Positions 1 through 11,975 of a stretch of 64,000 nucleotides of DNA are shown here, one piece after another. The first letter of the stretch is position 1; each line of letters begins with the position of its first letter. Origin of the DNA: Chamaelirium japonicum (lineage: Eukaryota > Streptophyta > Magnoliopsida > Liliales > Melanthiaceae); assembly GCA_947650365.1 (NCBI GenBank), contig OX393557.1:3706237-3770236 (forward strand), written 5' to 3'. The position numbers and the translations under genes are program-made. Below the pieces are notes generated by a model that saw only the letters and a program-made list of their open reading frames with translations, was not told where the DNA came from and ran no database searches.

Positions 1-1200
1 AGTGAGGAGAATCAGAGAGAGAGTGAGGAGAGAGGCACATGTTAATAAAGCGGCTCATGGTCATCACCTTTACACTCATCGCACACACTCTTTAGAAAGA
101 GAGATGTTGAGAGCTAGGGAGAGAAAAGTAGAGAGTTAGAGAGAGAGAGCCGAGAAGAGAGGCTCTGGGTTCTTGGATGGGTGGCCTGCCAAGTTGGTGA
201 CCGGTAGTCATACACAAGAGAGATATAGAGAGAGAAAGGCTATGGGGGTCGGATCGGGTCATGGCGTTGTTGCGCTGGTGACGGTGTCGGAGATCGACCG
301 TTTGAGGTGATGGTGCACTGGTGAAGAGACAAGAGGGATCAAGCCGGATTGGGGTCATGGGGCACTGACGATCGGGTGGTTGGTGATGGGCGATGATGTC
401 GGCATATGCGACCCATGATCGGGGTCGATCGGCGACGGGATGGGAAATGGGCCGTCGGTTTACGGGAACAGGGTGCCGGATCGGGCGAGGTGGCGGGGTG
501 ATGGGGTACCATTAACGTTTTGGGTATCCATCCCCATAAGGACAAGACCCAAGTTCGGCATCGCATTTGTTCTCGGATCATTCTTGCAACCGGCCACTGC
601 GTGGAACTGGCTCTGCAGGTGCTGATCTTTGAGCATCTGTAGCAGTTGATGGAGTTGGATTTTAGCTTAGGTGTCTATATAGAAGTTGTAGAGGACATGT
701 CAAGCTTTCCAACGGATCCAGAATCGCTGAATTCTGATGAGTATTGAGGAAGATACAATGATCTAAAGTCAGCCCTATGATTACTTTCTGCACTCTGTTT
801 CTAAGTGTAGATTTCAGTTTTATGTTTGGAGATAGGGGTGGTGAGGCTGTTGGTGGGGGTGTGAGTGTGTGTGTGTGTGAGAGAGAACTACCTTTGCAAA
901 TAGATGCAGAAATGACGACGGCGACGGGAACCAGAGGCCGGCCAGAGAAGATGGCTGGAGGTGAGAGGAGGTTGGTAGGGATTGCTGGTGGTTTCTGGGA
1001 GGAAGAGGGAAAAGAGTGTGGTAGGTTTTATAAGGTGAAGAGCTCTGTGACCTCATCTATACTTGAGTAGAGGGGCCCCACCATATGTGTTTTCTACCAC
1101 ATCTTTTGCTTTAGAGATTTTTCTAGAAAACTTTTATTTAATCTTGGTTGTCCTTGATCTCATCTCCTTTGTCTGGATGCATGCACCCACGTGTGCATTC
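1..1200. other. Gene-free, GA-rich flank
   Basis: No recognisable gene or transposon. The first 250 bases are rich in GAGAGA runs and there is a short GT/GA run near 860-885. A plus-strand open frame at 777-1070 (97 codons) has no family I recognise and overlaps a frame on the other strand, so I do not call it a gene. Confidence 0.5.
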
Positions 1201-1218
1201 TTGCCCCCAAAACATCCG

Positions 1219-1360
1219 CATGAATTACCCCAAAGACTCATGCACTGCTAGCACCTTCCCATTATACCCAATTACTTGAATAACCTCAAAGACTTGTGCA
1301 TGGCTAGCACAGTCCCATTATGCCCACTTATTTGAATAACCCCAAAGACTTGTGGCTAGC
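1219..1360. repeat. Three tandem units of about 56 bp
   Basis: The word CAAAGACT recurs at about 1231, 1286 and 1343. Each copy is followed by a GCTAGC-containing stretch and preceded by a TTGAATAAC-like stretch. The units are imperfect. A local tandem duplication is the simplest explanation. Confidence 0.6.
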
Positions 1361-2027
1361 TGATTTGGTACCAGATCTATACCTAATTTGCTATTTTATT
1401 TATTTATTCATCCTAATTATAATAAGTTCATTTCACATCTGAAAGATATTATTTTCTTTTCTAAAAAAATCCAGAAAATTAGTTGGTTGTTATGCCTCGT
1501 ACCCGGGTATCTTAGTGTAGGTTTATACTACAGAATTACGTCCGATTTAATTTAGGAGAAATTAGAATATTTAAGTGGCTATAATTATTGGTTCGAAAGT
1601 TGGATTAGAGTAGAACAAGATCCATTATAATCCTGTCGATGGTGCGAACACTAAGATGCCAATATTAAATATAATAAGGGTAAAATTGTAATTTATAATA
1701 TTTTAAATTTCACGGTCGTTACATTAGGCATATATAAGTCCTAACATATAAACTTCTAATAATCCATAGATGATGGTAGCCATTATAATTTATTTTTCTA
1801 AGACCATGATAGTTTATAATTAACTATTATCTAGCTATGGTGTGAATTTGGTTATGATCCGAAGTGAAATTTTTTACATCTCGACTTTTCGCTGGATAGT
1901 CAGAATCTTAATTCCTAAGCCATATTTTGGGTGGTGAAAACACACTTCTGCCGTGCGCTCGGACCAACACCCACCATCATGCCCTCATTCTCCCTCCTCC
2001 TTATTTCTTCCTTCTCCTCCATCATCC
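1361..2027. other. AT-rich gene-free DNA
   Basis: No open frame of note, no terminal repeats and no RNA gene seen. Composition changes to pyrimidine-rich (CTCCTCC) from about 1975 on entering the next foldback element. Confidence 0.45.
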
Positions 2028-2412
2028 CCACGTCAAAACCCTAAGCTGCTAGCCCTCCTCCTCGTCCCCCTTCGTTCTTCTTTCCCCTTCCTTCCTTCTC
2101 CTTCTTCCTGCATCTACCCCGTGCCTGAACCCTAGCTGTTGGTCGACATCGGTGGCAACCCGTCGACGCTATATCAGTGGCTGCCCTCCGATGTTGCCGA
2201 GGTGGGTATTTACCGACATCCTCGTAATGATGTCGGTAAATACCCATCGCGACAAAATCGATGGGCAGCCACCAATATAGCATTGGCGGGCTGCCAATGA
2301 CGTTGGACAGTGGCTAGGGTTTAGTCATGAGGAAGACGGAGGAAGGAGGAGGAGGAGAAAGAAGGAAGGGGGGAGGAGTAGGAGGGCTAACATATTAGGG
2401 TTCTCATGCGTA
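2028..2412. mobile_element. Foldback (MITE-like) element with an ACCGACATC stem
   Basis: The left half (about 2028-2220) and right half (about 2229-2412) are imperfect reverse complements along almost their whole length. The perfect inner stem is 2203-2220 against 2229-2246. Further out, GCTATAT/ATATAGC, CTAGGGTTT/GAACCCTAG and pyrimidine/purine tracts pair as well. The loop is only 8 bases. No clear target duplication was found. Superfamily unassigned; a CACTA- or Mutator-derived MITE is possible. Confidence 0.6.
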
Positions 2413-2876
2413 AGAAAGATAGAAGGAGGAAGAAAGAAGGAGGAGGAGGAGGAGGAAGAAGAAGAAGATGGAGAAAGAAGGAGGACGAGGGAGGAGAACA
2501 AGGAGGCCGGTAATGGGTTTTGTTGGAAAAAAGGAGGTCAGTAATGGGTTTTGTTGGAAAAAAGAGGCGGCGGAGGACGCTGGGGTGGTAGCCGAGGCGG
2601 AGCAGGCTCAATGGCAACCAGTTGGAGGTTGGGGATGAGGGTAAACGGGGAAAAAAAATTAAGTTCTGTTGGGTGCCATCACTAATTCCATGGGTGCGAA
2701 TAGACGTACCTACACCGAGCACATGCCACTGTCCCCAACAGCACATTATGTCTGGGATATATCCCATAGTATGTTCAAATAGCATTTTCCTATACGGGTA
2801 GACCCTCCTATCCAAGCTTTTCCCACTAACCATCACCTTATGGGGGGGCACTTCAATGATCAAGTTGCGAGGGATG
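2413..2876. other. Purine-rich tract and unassigned sequence
   Basis: A GAAGAAGGAGG-type tract occupies 2413-2500. A direct repeat of about 30 bp follows, where TAATGGGTTTTGTTGGAAAA occurs twice (about 2512 and 2541). The rest, to 2876, shows no gene. Confidence 0.45.
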
Positions 2877-3020
2877 GGAGGGGAGATTTTTAGCATGCAC
2901 GACTCCTTTACATACCAATGGCAGGGCTAGACTCAACATGGTGCACTGGGACCCACTCTGAGTTTTGTAGTCTGTAGAGTGCAAGCGTCAATAATCGTGC
3001 ATGCTAAAAATGTTCCCCTC
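2877..3020. repeat. Short inverted repeat (TTTTTAGCATGCACGA arms)
   Basis: Arms at about 2877-2902 and 2995-3020 are near-perfect reverse complements, separated by about 92 bases. They could be the two ends of a small MITE or the facing termini of two neighbouring elements. No target duplication is evident. Confidence 0.5.
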
Positions 3021-3455
3021 AATGGGAGGTTTCGTCACCCATCCTTGACAGACAGGCAAACAGATGGCGGTGACCAGGTGCCACATCAAGATGGCCTAAT
3101 CCGGGACAAGTGACAAGTAGAAAATCCAAAAAAACTAGCTCAGCACCAAATCCGTCTAAATGCTCCCATAAAATTAACATTGATACTCGTCACATTCTTG
3201 GCCGCCAACCCATTTGGGGGACTATAATGGCAGCCCTAGCAGTCCTAAAAAACCATTGTCCCTAACCTTCGACCAACCCTTCCCCTTTGCCCTCGTCGCC
3301 TCTCCACCACAGCCTATTGCCTCCTCCCTCCAACACCACCACCACCACCACCACCTATCTTCTCATTCCTTTCCACCGACTGAATAATGCACCCCTGCTG
3401 CCCATTTTCCAAAGCTGACGCAAGCCCCACCGCAATATTCCTCCTCATCCTCCTC
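3021..3455. other. Gene-free DNA
   Basis: Pyrimidine-rich (CACCACCACC, CTCCTCC) with no credible open frame. It may be the outer arm of the adjacent CCGACATTG-rich repeat. Confidence 0.4.
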
Positions 3456-4045
3456 ATATTTTTCTTCCTCGTTTGAACCCTAACCCATCCCTATCGGCAC
3501 CCACATGTTGGCTTTGTCATTGCAATGTCGGTTGTCGGACACTGAGATTGCCATTACAATGTCGTTTCGAATCCACCGACATTGACGTCAGAGAAGGAAG
3601 GATGACGATGGACATGAGCTGACATTGCAAGACAATGTCAATAGGTGCCAACTGACATTGCAACAACAATGTTAGTCTATGACCACCGACATTTTCGGGG
3701 TGGAGTTTAGGGTTCAGACAAGGAAGAAGCCAATAGCTGCAAAAGTACTCCCGTTTCTAACCTTCAATCATGCTAACCCTCCTTCCACCCATCCTGCCGT
3801 CCGCCACAACCTTCACCCACCTTCGTCCATCTCCTTGTTGCTCTCCACCTTCCTCCTAGTCCTTTTCTTCTTCTCTTCCTCGCCCGTCAAAGCCTTCTCA
3901 TACCGTCAATGTCGGTGCCCAGTGATCGACATTGAAATACAATATTGGTTGGCATCCATCGACATTATCGGTCTTCTCCTCCGATACCCTCGAAAGCCAC
4001 CACCTGCTACCGTAATGACGATTTTGGTTGAAACAATGTAGGTCG
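3456..4045. repeat. CCGACATTG-rich imperfect inverted repeats
   Basis: The word CGACATTG and its complement CAATGTCG recur at least ten times in both orientations. GAACCCTAA near 3475 is answered by TTTAGGGTTC near 3710. The layout matches the 2028-2412 element, which also pairs AACCCTA ends around an ACCGACAT core, so they are probably one family. The plus-strand frame at 3679-4041 runs through this repeat and I do not regard it as a gene. Confidence 0.45.
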
Positions 4046-4093
4046 GCACCTATATTTTTGTATAATATATGTTTTCTATATATATATATATAT

Positions 4094-4216
4094 ATAATGC
4101 TATAATGCGGCATGCGGTAAGTGCGGCACCGCACCGCAGCCGTCTGATGCACCGCTGCGTGCATCGATCAGACGGCTGCGGTGCAGTGCCGCACATACCG
4201 CATTATAGCATGCCCC
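4094..4216. mobile_element. Foldback element A, about 120 bp, TA-flanked
   Basis: A hairpin-forming palindrome. GCTATAATGCGG at the left end pairs with CCGCATTATAGC at the right, and CAGCCGTCTGAT pairs with ATCAGACGGCTG near the centre. It sits directly between TA runs. It shares most of its sequence with element D at 5491-5699, so the two form one MITE family. Confidence 0.7.
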
Positions 4217-4232
4217 CTATATATATATATAT

Positions 4233-4898
4233 GGGGACGGGGAGCCTGGACCTCAGGTGCAGCGTCCTCGCTGCACCGGGCTCGGCATAGAAGCCACGTG
4301 TCGGCTGCACCTGAAATCGGATCGGATTCCGGATTAAATCCCGCCCAAAAATCCCGCAAATAGCCTCAGCCGTCCGATCACCTCTATCCAACGGATCGGA
4401 TTCCACCGGACCGGATCGGGCAGCTGTTACTGTGGCGGCCACAGTAACAGCGCTGTTTTGGTCCGGCCGAATCCTGTCCGTTGGATCGGATCAATCGGGC
4501 GGCTGAAATCAAGTTCGCGGTTACTGTAGCGGCTACAGTAACCGCGATAATGATTTCAGCCGTCCGATCGCCACGATCGGACGGATGAAATCATTATCGC
4601 GGTTACTGTAGCCGCTACAGTAACCGCGAACTTGATTTCAGCCGCCCGATTGATCCGATCCAATGGACAGGATTCGGCCGGACCAAAACAGCGCTGTTAC
4701 TGTGGCCGCCACAGTAACAGATGCCCGATCCGGTCCGGTGGAATCCGATCCGTTGGATCGAGGCGATCGAGCGGATGAGGCTATTTGCGGGATTTAATAT
4801 GTAGAATCTGATCCGATTCCGGTGCAGATGGACACATGGCGCGCGCAGGAGGTTCCGGTGCAGCATTTACGCTGCACCTGAGGTCCAGGCTCCCCATC

Positions 4899-4901
<3 letters not shown>
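4233..4901. mobile_element. Foldback element B, 669-bp near-perfect palindrome in TA repeat
   Basis: Two arms of about 330 bp meet near 4571 with almost no loop. The end GGGGACGGGGAGCCTGGACC at 4233 is mirrored at 4901 with one change. Inside each arm are smaller palindromes such as GTTACTGTGGC/GCCACAGTAAC and GGTTACTGTAGC/GCTACAGTAACC. TA runs flank both sides. It has no coding capacity, so it is a non-autonomous foldback element. Its terminal 47 bases match those of element E at 37 positions. Confidence 0.8.
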
Positions 4902-5815
<914 letters not shown>

Positions 5816-6824
5816 GCGCGGGGAAGCTGGACCTGAGGTCCAGCCTCAATGCTGCACCGGAACTGTGATGTTGCCACGTGCCCCAAGTGCCCCAGATGAT
5901 CATCCACCAGCTGGACCTAATAACCCCCAAAATCAGCCTCGGCCCCTCTCTCTCTAACCCAGATCTCGCTCTCCCCTCCTCCTCACTCCCGCCCTCTGCA
6001 CCGCCAAGATCAAGCCGGGCGCTCGCCCGGCCAACGCGCCGGGGCCCCGATCTCGCTCTCCCCTCCTCCTCACTCCCGCCCTCTCCACCGCCAAGATCAA
6101 GCCGGGCCGGGCCCTCGCCCTCTTCACCGCGCCGGCCAAGAACAAGCTCCCCACCCCCGCCCTCTTCACCGCGTCGGCCAAGATCGGACCGGGCCCCCGC
6201 CCTCTTCACCGCGCCGGCCAAGATCGGACCGGGCCCCCGCCATCTTCACCGCTCCGGCCAAGATCGGACCGGGCCACCGCCATCTTCACTGCTCCGGCCA
6301 AGATCGGACCGGGCCACCTCCATCTTCACCGCTCCGGCCAAGATCGGACCTCAGCCCCCGCCATCTTCACCGCTCCGGCCAAGATCGGACCGGGCCACCG
6401 CCATCTCACCGCTCCGGCCAAGAACTGACCGGGCCCCCGCCCTCTTCACCGCTCCGGCCACGAACAAGCCGGCCGGCCCACGCCCTCTTCACCGCTCCGA
6501 TAAGAAATGAATCAAATTTTTTTTGGGTCTGTAATCCTAAAAACTATTGCTACAATCACACTATATTTGAGAATTACATGAACATCTACGGCTCCAAGAA
6601 CATCGATGTCGACTCCATCACCATCACCGTCCCCGCCGACAGCCCTAACACCGATGGCATCCACATCAGCGGCTCGAGCAACGTCACCATCACCAACTCC
6701 ACCATCGGCACCGGCGACGACTGCATCTCCATCGGGCCGAGCACCGCCGGCGTCACGATCACCAACGTGCAGTGCGGCCCCGGGCACGGCATCAGCATCG
6801 GCAGCCTCGGCAAGAACATAGTGA
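5816..6824 (+). repeat. Left inverted arm of element E
   Basis: Pairs with 13020-13902 on the opposite strand with only scattered differences. It ends at the GTGA after the polygalacturonase GHG motif; beyond it the two sides diverge abruptly. Near the tip is the palindrome CTGGACCTGAGGTCCAG. Confidence 0.85.
6095..6505. repeat. 40-bp GC-rich minisatellite, about 10 units (left arm)
   Basis: GCCAAGATCGGACCGGG recurs at 40-base steps (6177, 6217, 6257, 6297, 6337, then 6378, 6417 and 6457 with single-base shifts). Because 40 is not a multiple of three, the array cycles through reading frames yet stays free of stops over long stretches, giving proline/arginine/serine-rich open frames. The protein-like frame at 5878-6510 is explained by this repeat and is not called as a gene. 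Confidence 0.85.
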
Positions 6825-7306
6825 GGATCAAGACGTGGCAGTCGTCGCCGGTGGCCACCTCGGCGTCCAACTTCACCTACGAGGACATAGTGATGGACAA
6901 TGTGAAGAACCCCATCATCATTGATCAGAAGTACTGCCCCTACAAATCCTGTAGTGAATCGGTACGTAAGCTATGAAACTAGCTAATGTATGTTACATCA
7001 AACCCGGCCGGCCTAGCTAGCCAGCTAATGATCTTGATTGGTCTTAATTAATTGGATCATGCATGTTTTCTCTCTTTGTGGCAGGCTCCATCTAGGGTTA
7101 AGATTAGCCATATTAAGTTCCAAAACATCAGAGGCACCTCGGCCTCGCCGGTTGCAGTCAGTCTGTTGTGCAGCGACGCATCGCCGTGCGATGACGTCCA
7201 CCTCAGCGACGTCAACATAGAGTACACCGGCGGGAAGGCTGCGGCTTCGTGTGTCAATGTGAAGGGCAGTTCCAACGGCAATGTGAAGCCACCCTCCTGC
7301 ATTTGA
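6563..7306 (+). pseudogene. Polygalacturonase (GH28) gene fragment, left copy
   Basis: Two joined exons of a plant polygalacturonase, the enzyme that hydrolyses alpha-1,4 bonds of cell-wall pectin. The first exon reads from about 6563 to 6961 and the second from 7085 to the stop at 7304-7306. The intron between them begins GTACGT and ends GCAG, phase 0. Four GH28 hallmarks are present: [27 protein letters not shown] and VRIKTW. They are followed by a typical C-terminal half with IRGTSASPVAV and CSDASPCDDV. Missing are the N-terminal signal peptide and roughly the first half, plus about 25 residues normally found between GHGISIGSLGK and RIKTW. It starts in the minisatellite with no credible start exon. 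I read it as a fragment captured by element E, not a working enzyme. Confidence 0.8.
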
Positions 7307-7646
7307 TCATCAGCCATGCACCTATTAATTGTATAGCATTATATTCATCTCCCACATTGATCACTCTGTTGTGGAGTATACTCTGCATTTGGATGTCTAA
7401 CAATTTGGGATTTTTTTTCACCCCAAGTAATAAAGATGGTACTTTCCTTTTTTATAATTCGGATTTAGAATCTTGCATTTTTTTTTTTTATAAAATGGAT
7501 GGTGGTCATTACAAAATAACATGTAGGTCTTTCCAAACTAGGGAAGAGAATAGAGAGATTTTAGATGACCAATACCCTAGCCTTCAACTCTATTTAGTCG
7601 AGGTTCCTTTGCGAGCCAAGGAGCAGCACCATTGGCATGGTGCGTA
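7307..7646. other. Downstream flank of the polygalacturonase fragment
   Basis: Probably 3' flanking sequence carried with the captured gene. Open frames overlap here (to 7647) but resemble nothing known. Homopolymer T runs occur at 7410 and 7478. Confidence 0.4.
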
Positions 7647-7725
7647 GGGGTGGCAATGGTTCGTGCCGGGTCGGGTTCGTGTCCTGTCTAGTTTCGGGTC
7701 GTGTCCAAAACCCCTAGATCCGGAC
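7647..7725. mobile_element. Truncated hAT-like MITE end
   Basis: TAGGGGTGGCAATGG followed by GGGTCGGGTTCGTGTC matches, inverted, the right end of the complete hAT-like MITE at 43361-43835. The likeness runs to CCAAAACCCCTAGA and then stops. No second end or target duplication seen. Confidence 0.6.
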
Positions 7726-9698
7726 CCGACATGTCTTGCTGAGCCATGTGTCTGACTGACTTTTGATACCCGGGATCAGATTGTAAAGGGGGGCTATTCC
7801 ATTACACTTGAATTGGACTCATTTCGTCGGAATTCCGATTCCCATGAAAAGAACACAGTGTATGGTCCTTTTTTATATAGCCTTTCTGAGATGTTTTGCC
7901 CCATCGAGCGGTGTTATATGCCTCTGCATGTCCCCCCACCAGTTGAGTACAGTAAGCAAAACAAAGTTTTGAGACTTAGCTCCATGCAGCAGCACATCAG
8001 GCATTGAAGCAGAATTTTTTTTTATCAAGAGGTAGAAAAGACTTTGATATTATACATTCCAATATACAATTAAAACCTACACCAAATGATAGGGAGTTCT
8101 AAGTTTTTTCAACACTTGGTCTGAATATCTAGAAGTTACAGCTTCCACTTCCCAATCAAAGAACTAAGAGGAAATCATTCCAATTATAATTCACCTTCGG
8201 ACCAAACCGGAAACACCGACTGAACTCGTGGGCCGAAAATTGGCGTCCAATTCAACAGAATATCAGCTGCTCATACCAAAACATAAACCAAAAATAAATC
8301 GATACAACCAAATGAAAGAAAAAAAAGAAGTATACATTACAAATGATATATTCCTCAACGAGGATCGTCAACATCTGATAAGTACACAAATAGTTCCATC
8401 AGCAGTACCACATTACTAAGTAGCGCGGGGCGGTAACTTAATAATCGAAAAGCCAGATGTGACTGCAAGGGGAAAAAAATTTGAACTATATATCGAGGAC
8501 TTTAAACGCAAACCAACAGCTACTTCTTTATGTTCATCCACCAATTTCCTTGAGCTGGAAACAAATGGCGCTAGGTCCAGTTCATCGCTCTCCGGATAAC
8601 AGTGTGCTGCTCTGTCTCTCTTCTCAGAATTCAAATCTTGCTCAACAGGCTCTTGCACCGAATTAGAATCATCAGAAGTAGAAAGGATTTGAGATTTGGA
8701 TATCCATGTGTGAAACTCCATCTACAGCAAAAGGTGGCTTGGTGTAGTCGAAACAACAACAGGTCTTCGGTTGGGAGCACCCCATGACTACAGGGTACCA
8801 AACCAAATGGATGCACAAGCAGGTGGTTTTAGTTTCAACTGCAACCAAATGGATGCACAAGGAGGTTGTAGTTCCAACTTCCAACTGCAATAGTTGGACT
8901 ACAAATATGCCAGCCAAACACAGCCCATTGTGTGCCATCAGAATGAAATAACTTCTAAAAAATGACTAACCAAATTTCATTGAACCAATATTTTAATGCC
9001 ATCCCACATTCCACACACACACAAAAACAGCCTAAATATAAGATATTCTATTTCAGAAGTATGTGATCAAATACAACAAAACTGCTAACTCTGCATCACC
9101 CATGTAATGACAGGATTAGGGTAATCCAACCTTACTCTTTTACTTTATTGGCCACAACCACCACTTCTCTTCTAAGCCAAAAGCTGTTCAAAAAAACAGA
9201 AGGAGTGGGCAAATAAAAGAAGTTAACAAAAGAAACATAGAAAATTTCGAATTTGCTTGCTTCAAATACAGTAGTGAAACTATGTATTGTAATTCGAATT
9301 TGGTCAATGTTATTCGATCACCTGAATTATGTGAAGAACAGTTTGTGATTCAAATATGAAGATAGTGCCTGTTGAGCAATGCTATGGAGCACATATACGG
9401 GATTCCCATGCAGGCTCAAGATGGGTATGGAACCTAGTACAGGCATGGACTCCACACATGTCTTGTGTCTGCAAGGGAATTATGAAGAAAATAGTCATCA
9501 GATTTATGAAGTAAACCTCAAGAAGTAGAAGCCCAACAGTTAATAATGTAAAAAAAGTAATAAATTTCAGAGTCTTCACTAGAAACACCAGATGCAGTAG
9601 ATAATAATATAAACAATAATTAATAATGCAAAAAAGACATTAAGTGAAGAGCAGAATAAAATGGTAAAATATAATGAAAATTTTTACCTAACTAGCTA
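7726..9698. other. Gene-free interior of element E
   Basis: No recognisable coding sequence. Near 8798-8878 there is a tandem pair of about 40 bp (ACCAAATGGATGCACAAG twice). The stretch from 9000 to 9690 is AT-rich and may hold the 3' flank of the minus-strand transposase gene that ends at 9699. Confidence 0.45.
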
Positions 9699-11975
9699 TT
9701 ATTTTTTCTCGGGACATGTTGTTGTATAATGACCTCTCTTCTTGCAATTTCCACACATCCTTTGCTTTGCTTTCTCTTGACTGACCTCCAAGCTTGAGCG
9801 AATTCGTGATGTATTTTTTGGTCTACCCTTGGTGATGCAAGGATCTGGATCAAGTATTCGCAATTGAACATGTTCGGATATAGAGGCACATCCTTCTATT
9901 TGACTTAAGTTGTCCTCATACACGCTCTTTGTAACTTCAGGACATAAAGATATTGCATCAAGTTTATCAACAAGATCACTTAGAACCGGCATGGCAACTT
10001 TAAAATGTTGCGGAGATTGAATACCCATGTCAATACACTGCAGAGCTGCTTCTCTAATGCACCAAATTTGAATTGGTGAAACACAATTAGAATCATCGAT
10101 TTCTTCACTCATTGCACGTACACAACCATACCTTGCTCCGATTGTCCACCTTTGAAGGATGTATTTAGGTGGAATTTGCATCACATTTGTATGTTGAAAC
10201 ACCTTTAGCACATGAGCACACAATAATCCTTCACACTCAAATTTCTTACAAGTACAAAATGCATCATTGTTTGTTCCATCAATACTCACCGTATATCGTG
10301 TATGATTTGACTCAAACATGCGCACTTCATACACATTGACATGCCCTTCTTGTGAAATTTTTATTGCAATATATGCCTCCTTCTTTCTTAATTCTTCCTG
10401 AAATAACTCAAACACTTTCCTAGTGTAGATTCTTCCCGCTTATATTTCCATTGGATTTTTAGACCAAAGCGCTGGCTTTGTGTACAAAGTGACATGATCC
10501 TCGTGGTTTTCATGGTCACGCCGGTGCATTAATGCCAAATCATATTGCCTTACAAACTCATTCAATGGTGTCTTTGCACTTACGTATCCATCAAAAAACG
10601 AGTTCATACTTTCACTACACTGTGTCGTAGTCATCCCTGCAAAGAAGACATCCTTTAGGTAGCATGGAATCCACTGTTTTCGAACCTCGTACATATATTG
10701 CAACCAATTATTTCCTTCTAGTTTGTAGGTTTTGATTAAATGATCCCAGCTCGCCTCAAACTCTTCAATCGATTCACTGTACTTGCACCTATTGTAATCA
10801 CATTCAAAGCTTTCTTGCTGTAATTTCAATTGGGTCAAATGTTTGATCTCATTTTGCCCTATATGCCACATACAAAACCGATGTATGGTGTTAGGAAAAA
10901 TTTTCTGAATAGCTTTTGCCATTTCATTGCATTGATCCGTAATGATTGAAATAGGTCTTTTACCCCACATCGCCTTCAACCAAGTCTCAAACAACCATAC
11001 AAATGTATTTTCAGTTTCGTCGGCCAATAATGCACAACCGAACAAGATAGATTGCCTATGGTGGTTGACCCCCGTGAATGGAGCAAATGGCATTGAAAAA
11101 CTATTAGTTCTATAAGTTGTGTCAAATACAACAACATCTCCGAATTGTTGATAGGACATTCTCGATCTACTGTCCACCCAAAATATACTCCTCATTCTAT
11201 ACTCTTCATCAATTTCAACTTCATAAAAAAATCCATCATCTTTGACACGTTTGTCCATAAAGCCCCTCACAATATTGATACATTCATGTCCTATATTATT
11301 CTTACGAATCTTTTTTAGGTAACTTCGAGTGTCCTGTGGGGTAACTATCATATTTTTGTTCATATCCAATGTGGTTAAAGTTGATGCAATCTGTGAGGGC
11401 CTCATAGTCTGATGGAAGCTGTGAATTAACGACTTCGTTGCAGCTGACATTCTTTTATGAGAGCGTATCTTTGCAGTCTTCGACGGTGTAACCAAAGCAT
11501 GCGTGTGCTCTTCGATAAAATATTTTACAGTCCATACATTAGCTTCTGTCAAACTAATCCCCATCATTGCTTTGCAACCTTCTCTAATCTCTCGCCGTGG
11601 ATTTAGTATGTGTTCCATTCGTCATTTGTCTTTTCCTTTAAATCCTTCTTTTGCACATAAAAACCTTCGAGCTGTAATGCATTTTCTTGGACCGGAGCGA
11701 TAAATCTTGCCCTTTCGTACACCGAAGCCTGTTCTTTTAGCATACATATTATAGAACTGATATGCATCTTCCTCTGATTTAAATGTCATACCGATGTATG
11801 GATTGCATTGATCGGATTCAAAGTCGATATGTGCACTCCCATCCCCTTCATCAATTTCTTCATCTGCATCCATCCATACATTGTCACCCTCTTCATTACG
11901 TAGATCCAAGCCAATACTTTCTTCAATTACATCCGCATCATTTATACAATTCTCCATATCCATCTGACTATCCAT
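9699..11975 (-). pseudogene. FAR1/FHY3-type MULE transposase gene with two in-frame stops
   Basis: One frame of 759 codons carries all parts of a FAR1-family protein. It has an acidic N terminus, then a FAR1 DNA-binding domain (about residues 62-165, starting GMTFKSEEDAYQFYNMY). The MULE transposase core follows, with acidic residues at about D285 (VVFDTTYRTN), D347 (ITDQ) and E455 (SESMNSFF) and a CMWHI motif. A SWIM zinc finger (CTC...CAH, about 574-588) and a C-terminal CCHC knuckle (CGNCKKRGH) complete it. Start ATG at 11975 is supported by an in-frame stop two codons upstream. The frame is broken only by TGA at codon 118 (11622-11624) and TAA at codon 512 (10440-10442); each is one C-to-T change from CGA and CAA. 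FAR1 proteins are either Mutator-like transposases or domesticated light-signalling factors. The position inside inverted arms favours a transposase of element E; a host FAR1-related gene is the alternative. Confidence 0.8.

Noticed and set aside
5878-6510. A 210-codon proline/arginine/serine-rich frame
   Set aside because: Explained by the 40-bp minisatellite; no domain, no start context, and the frame is not kept in the inverted copy.
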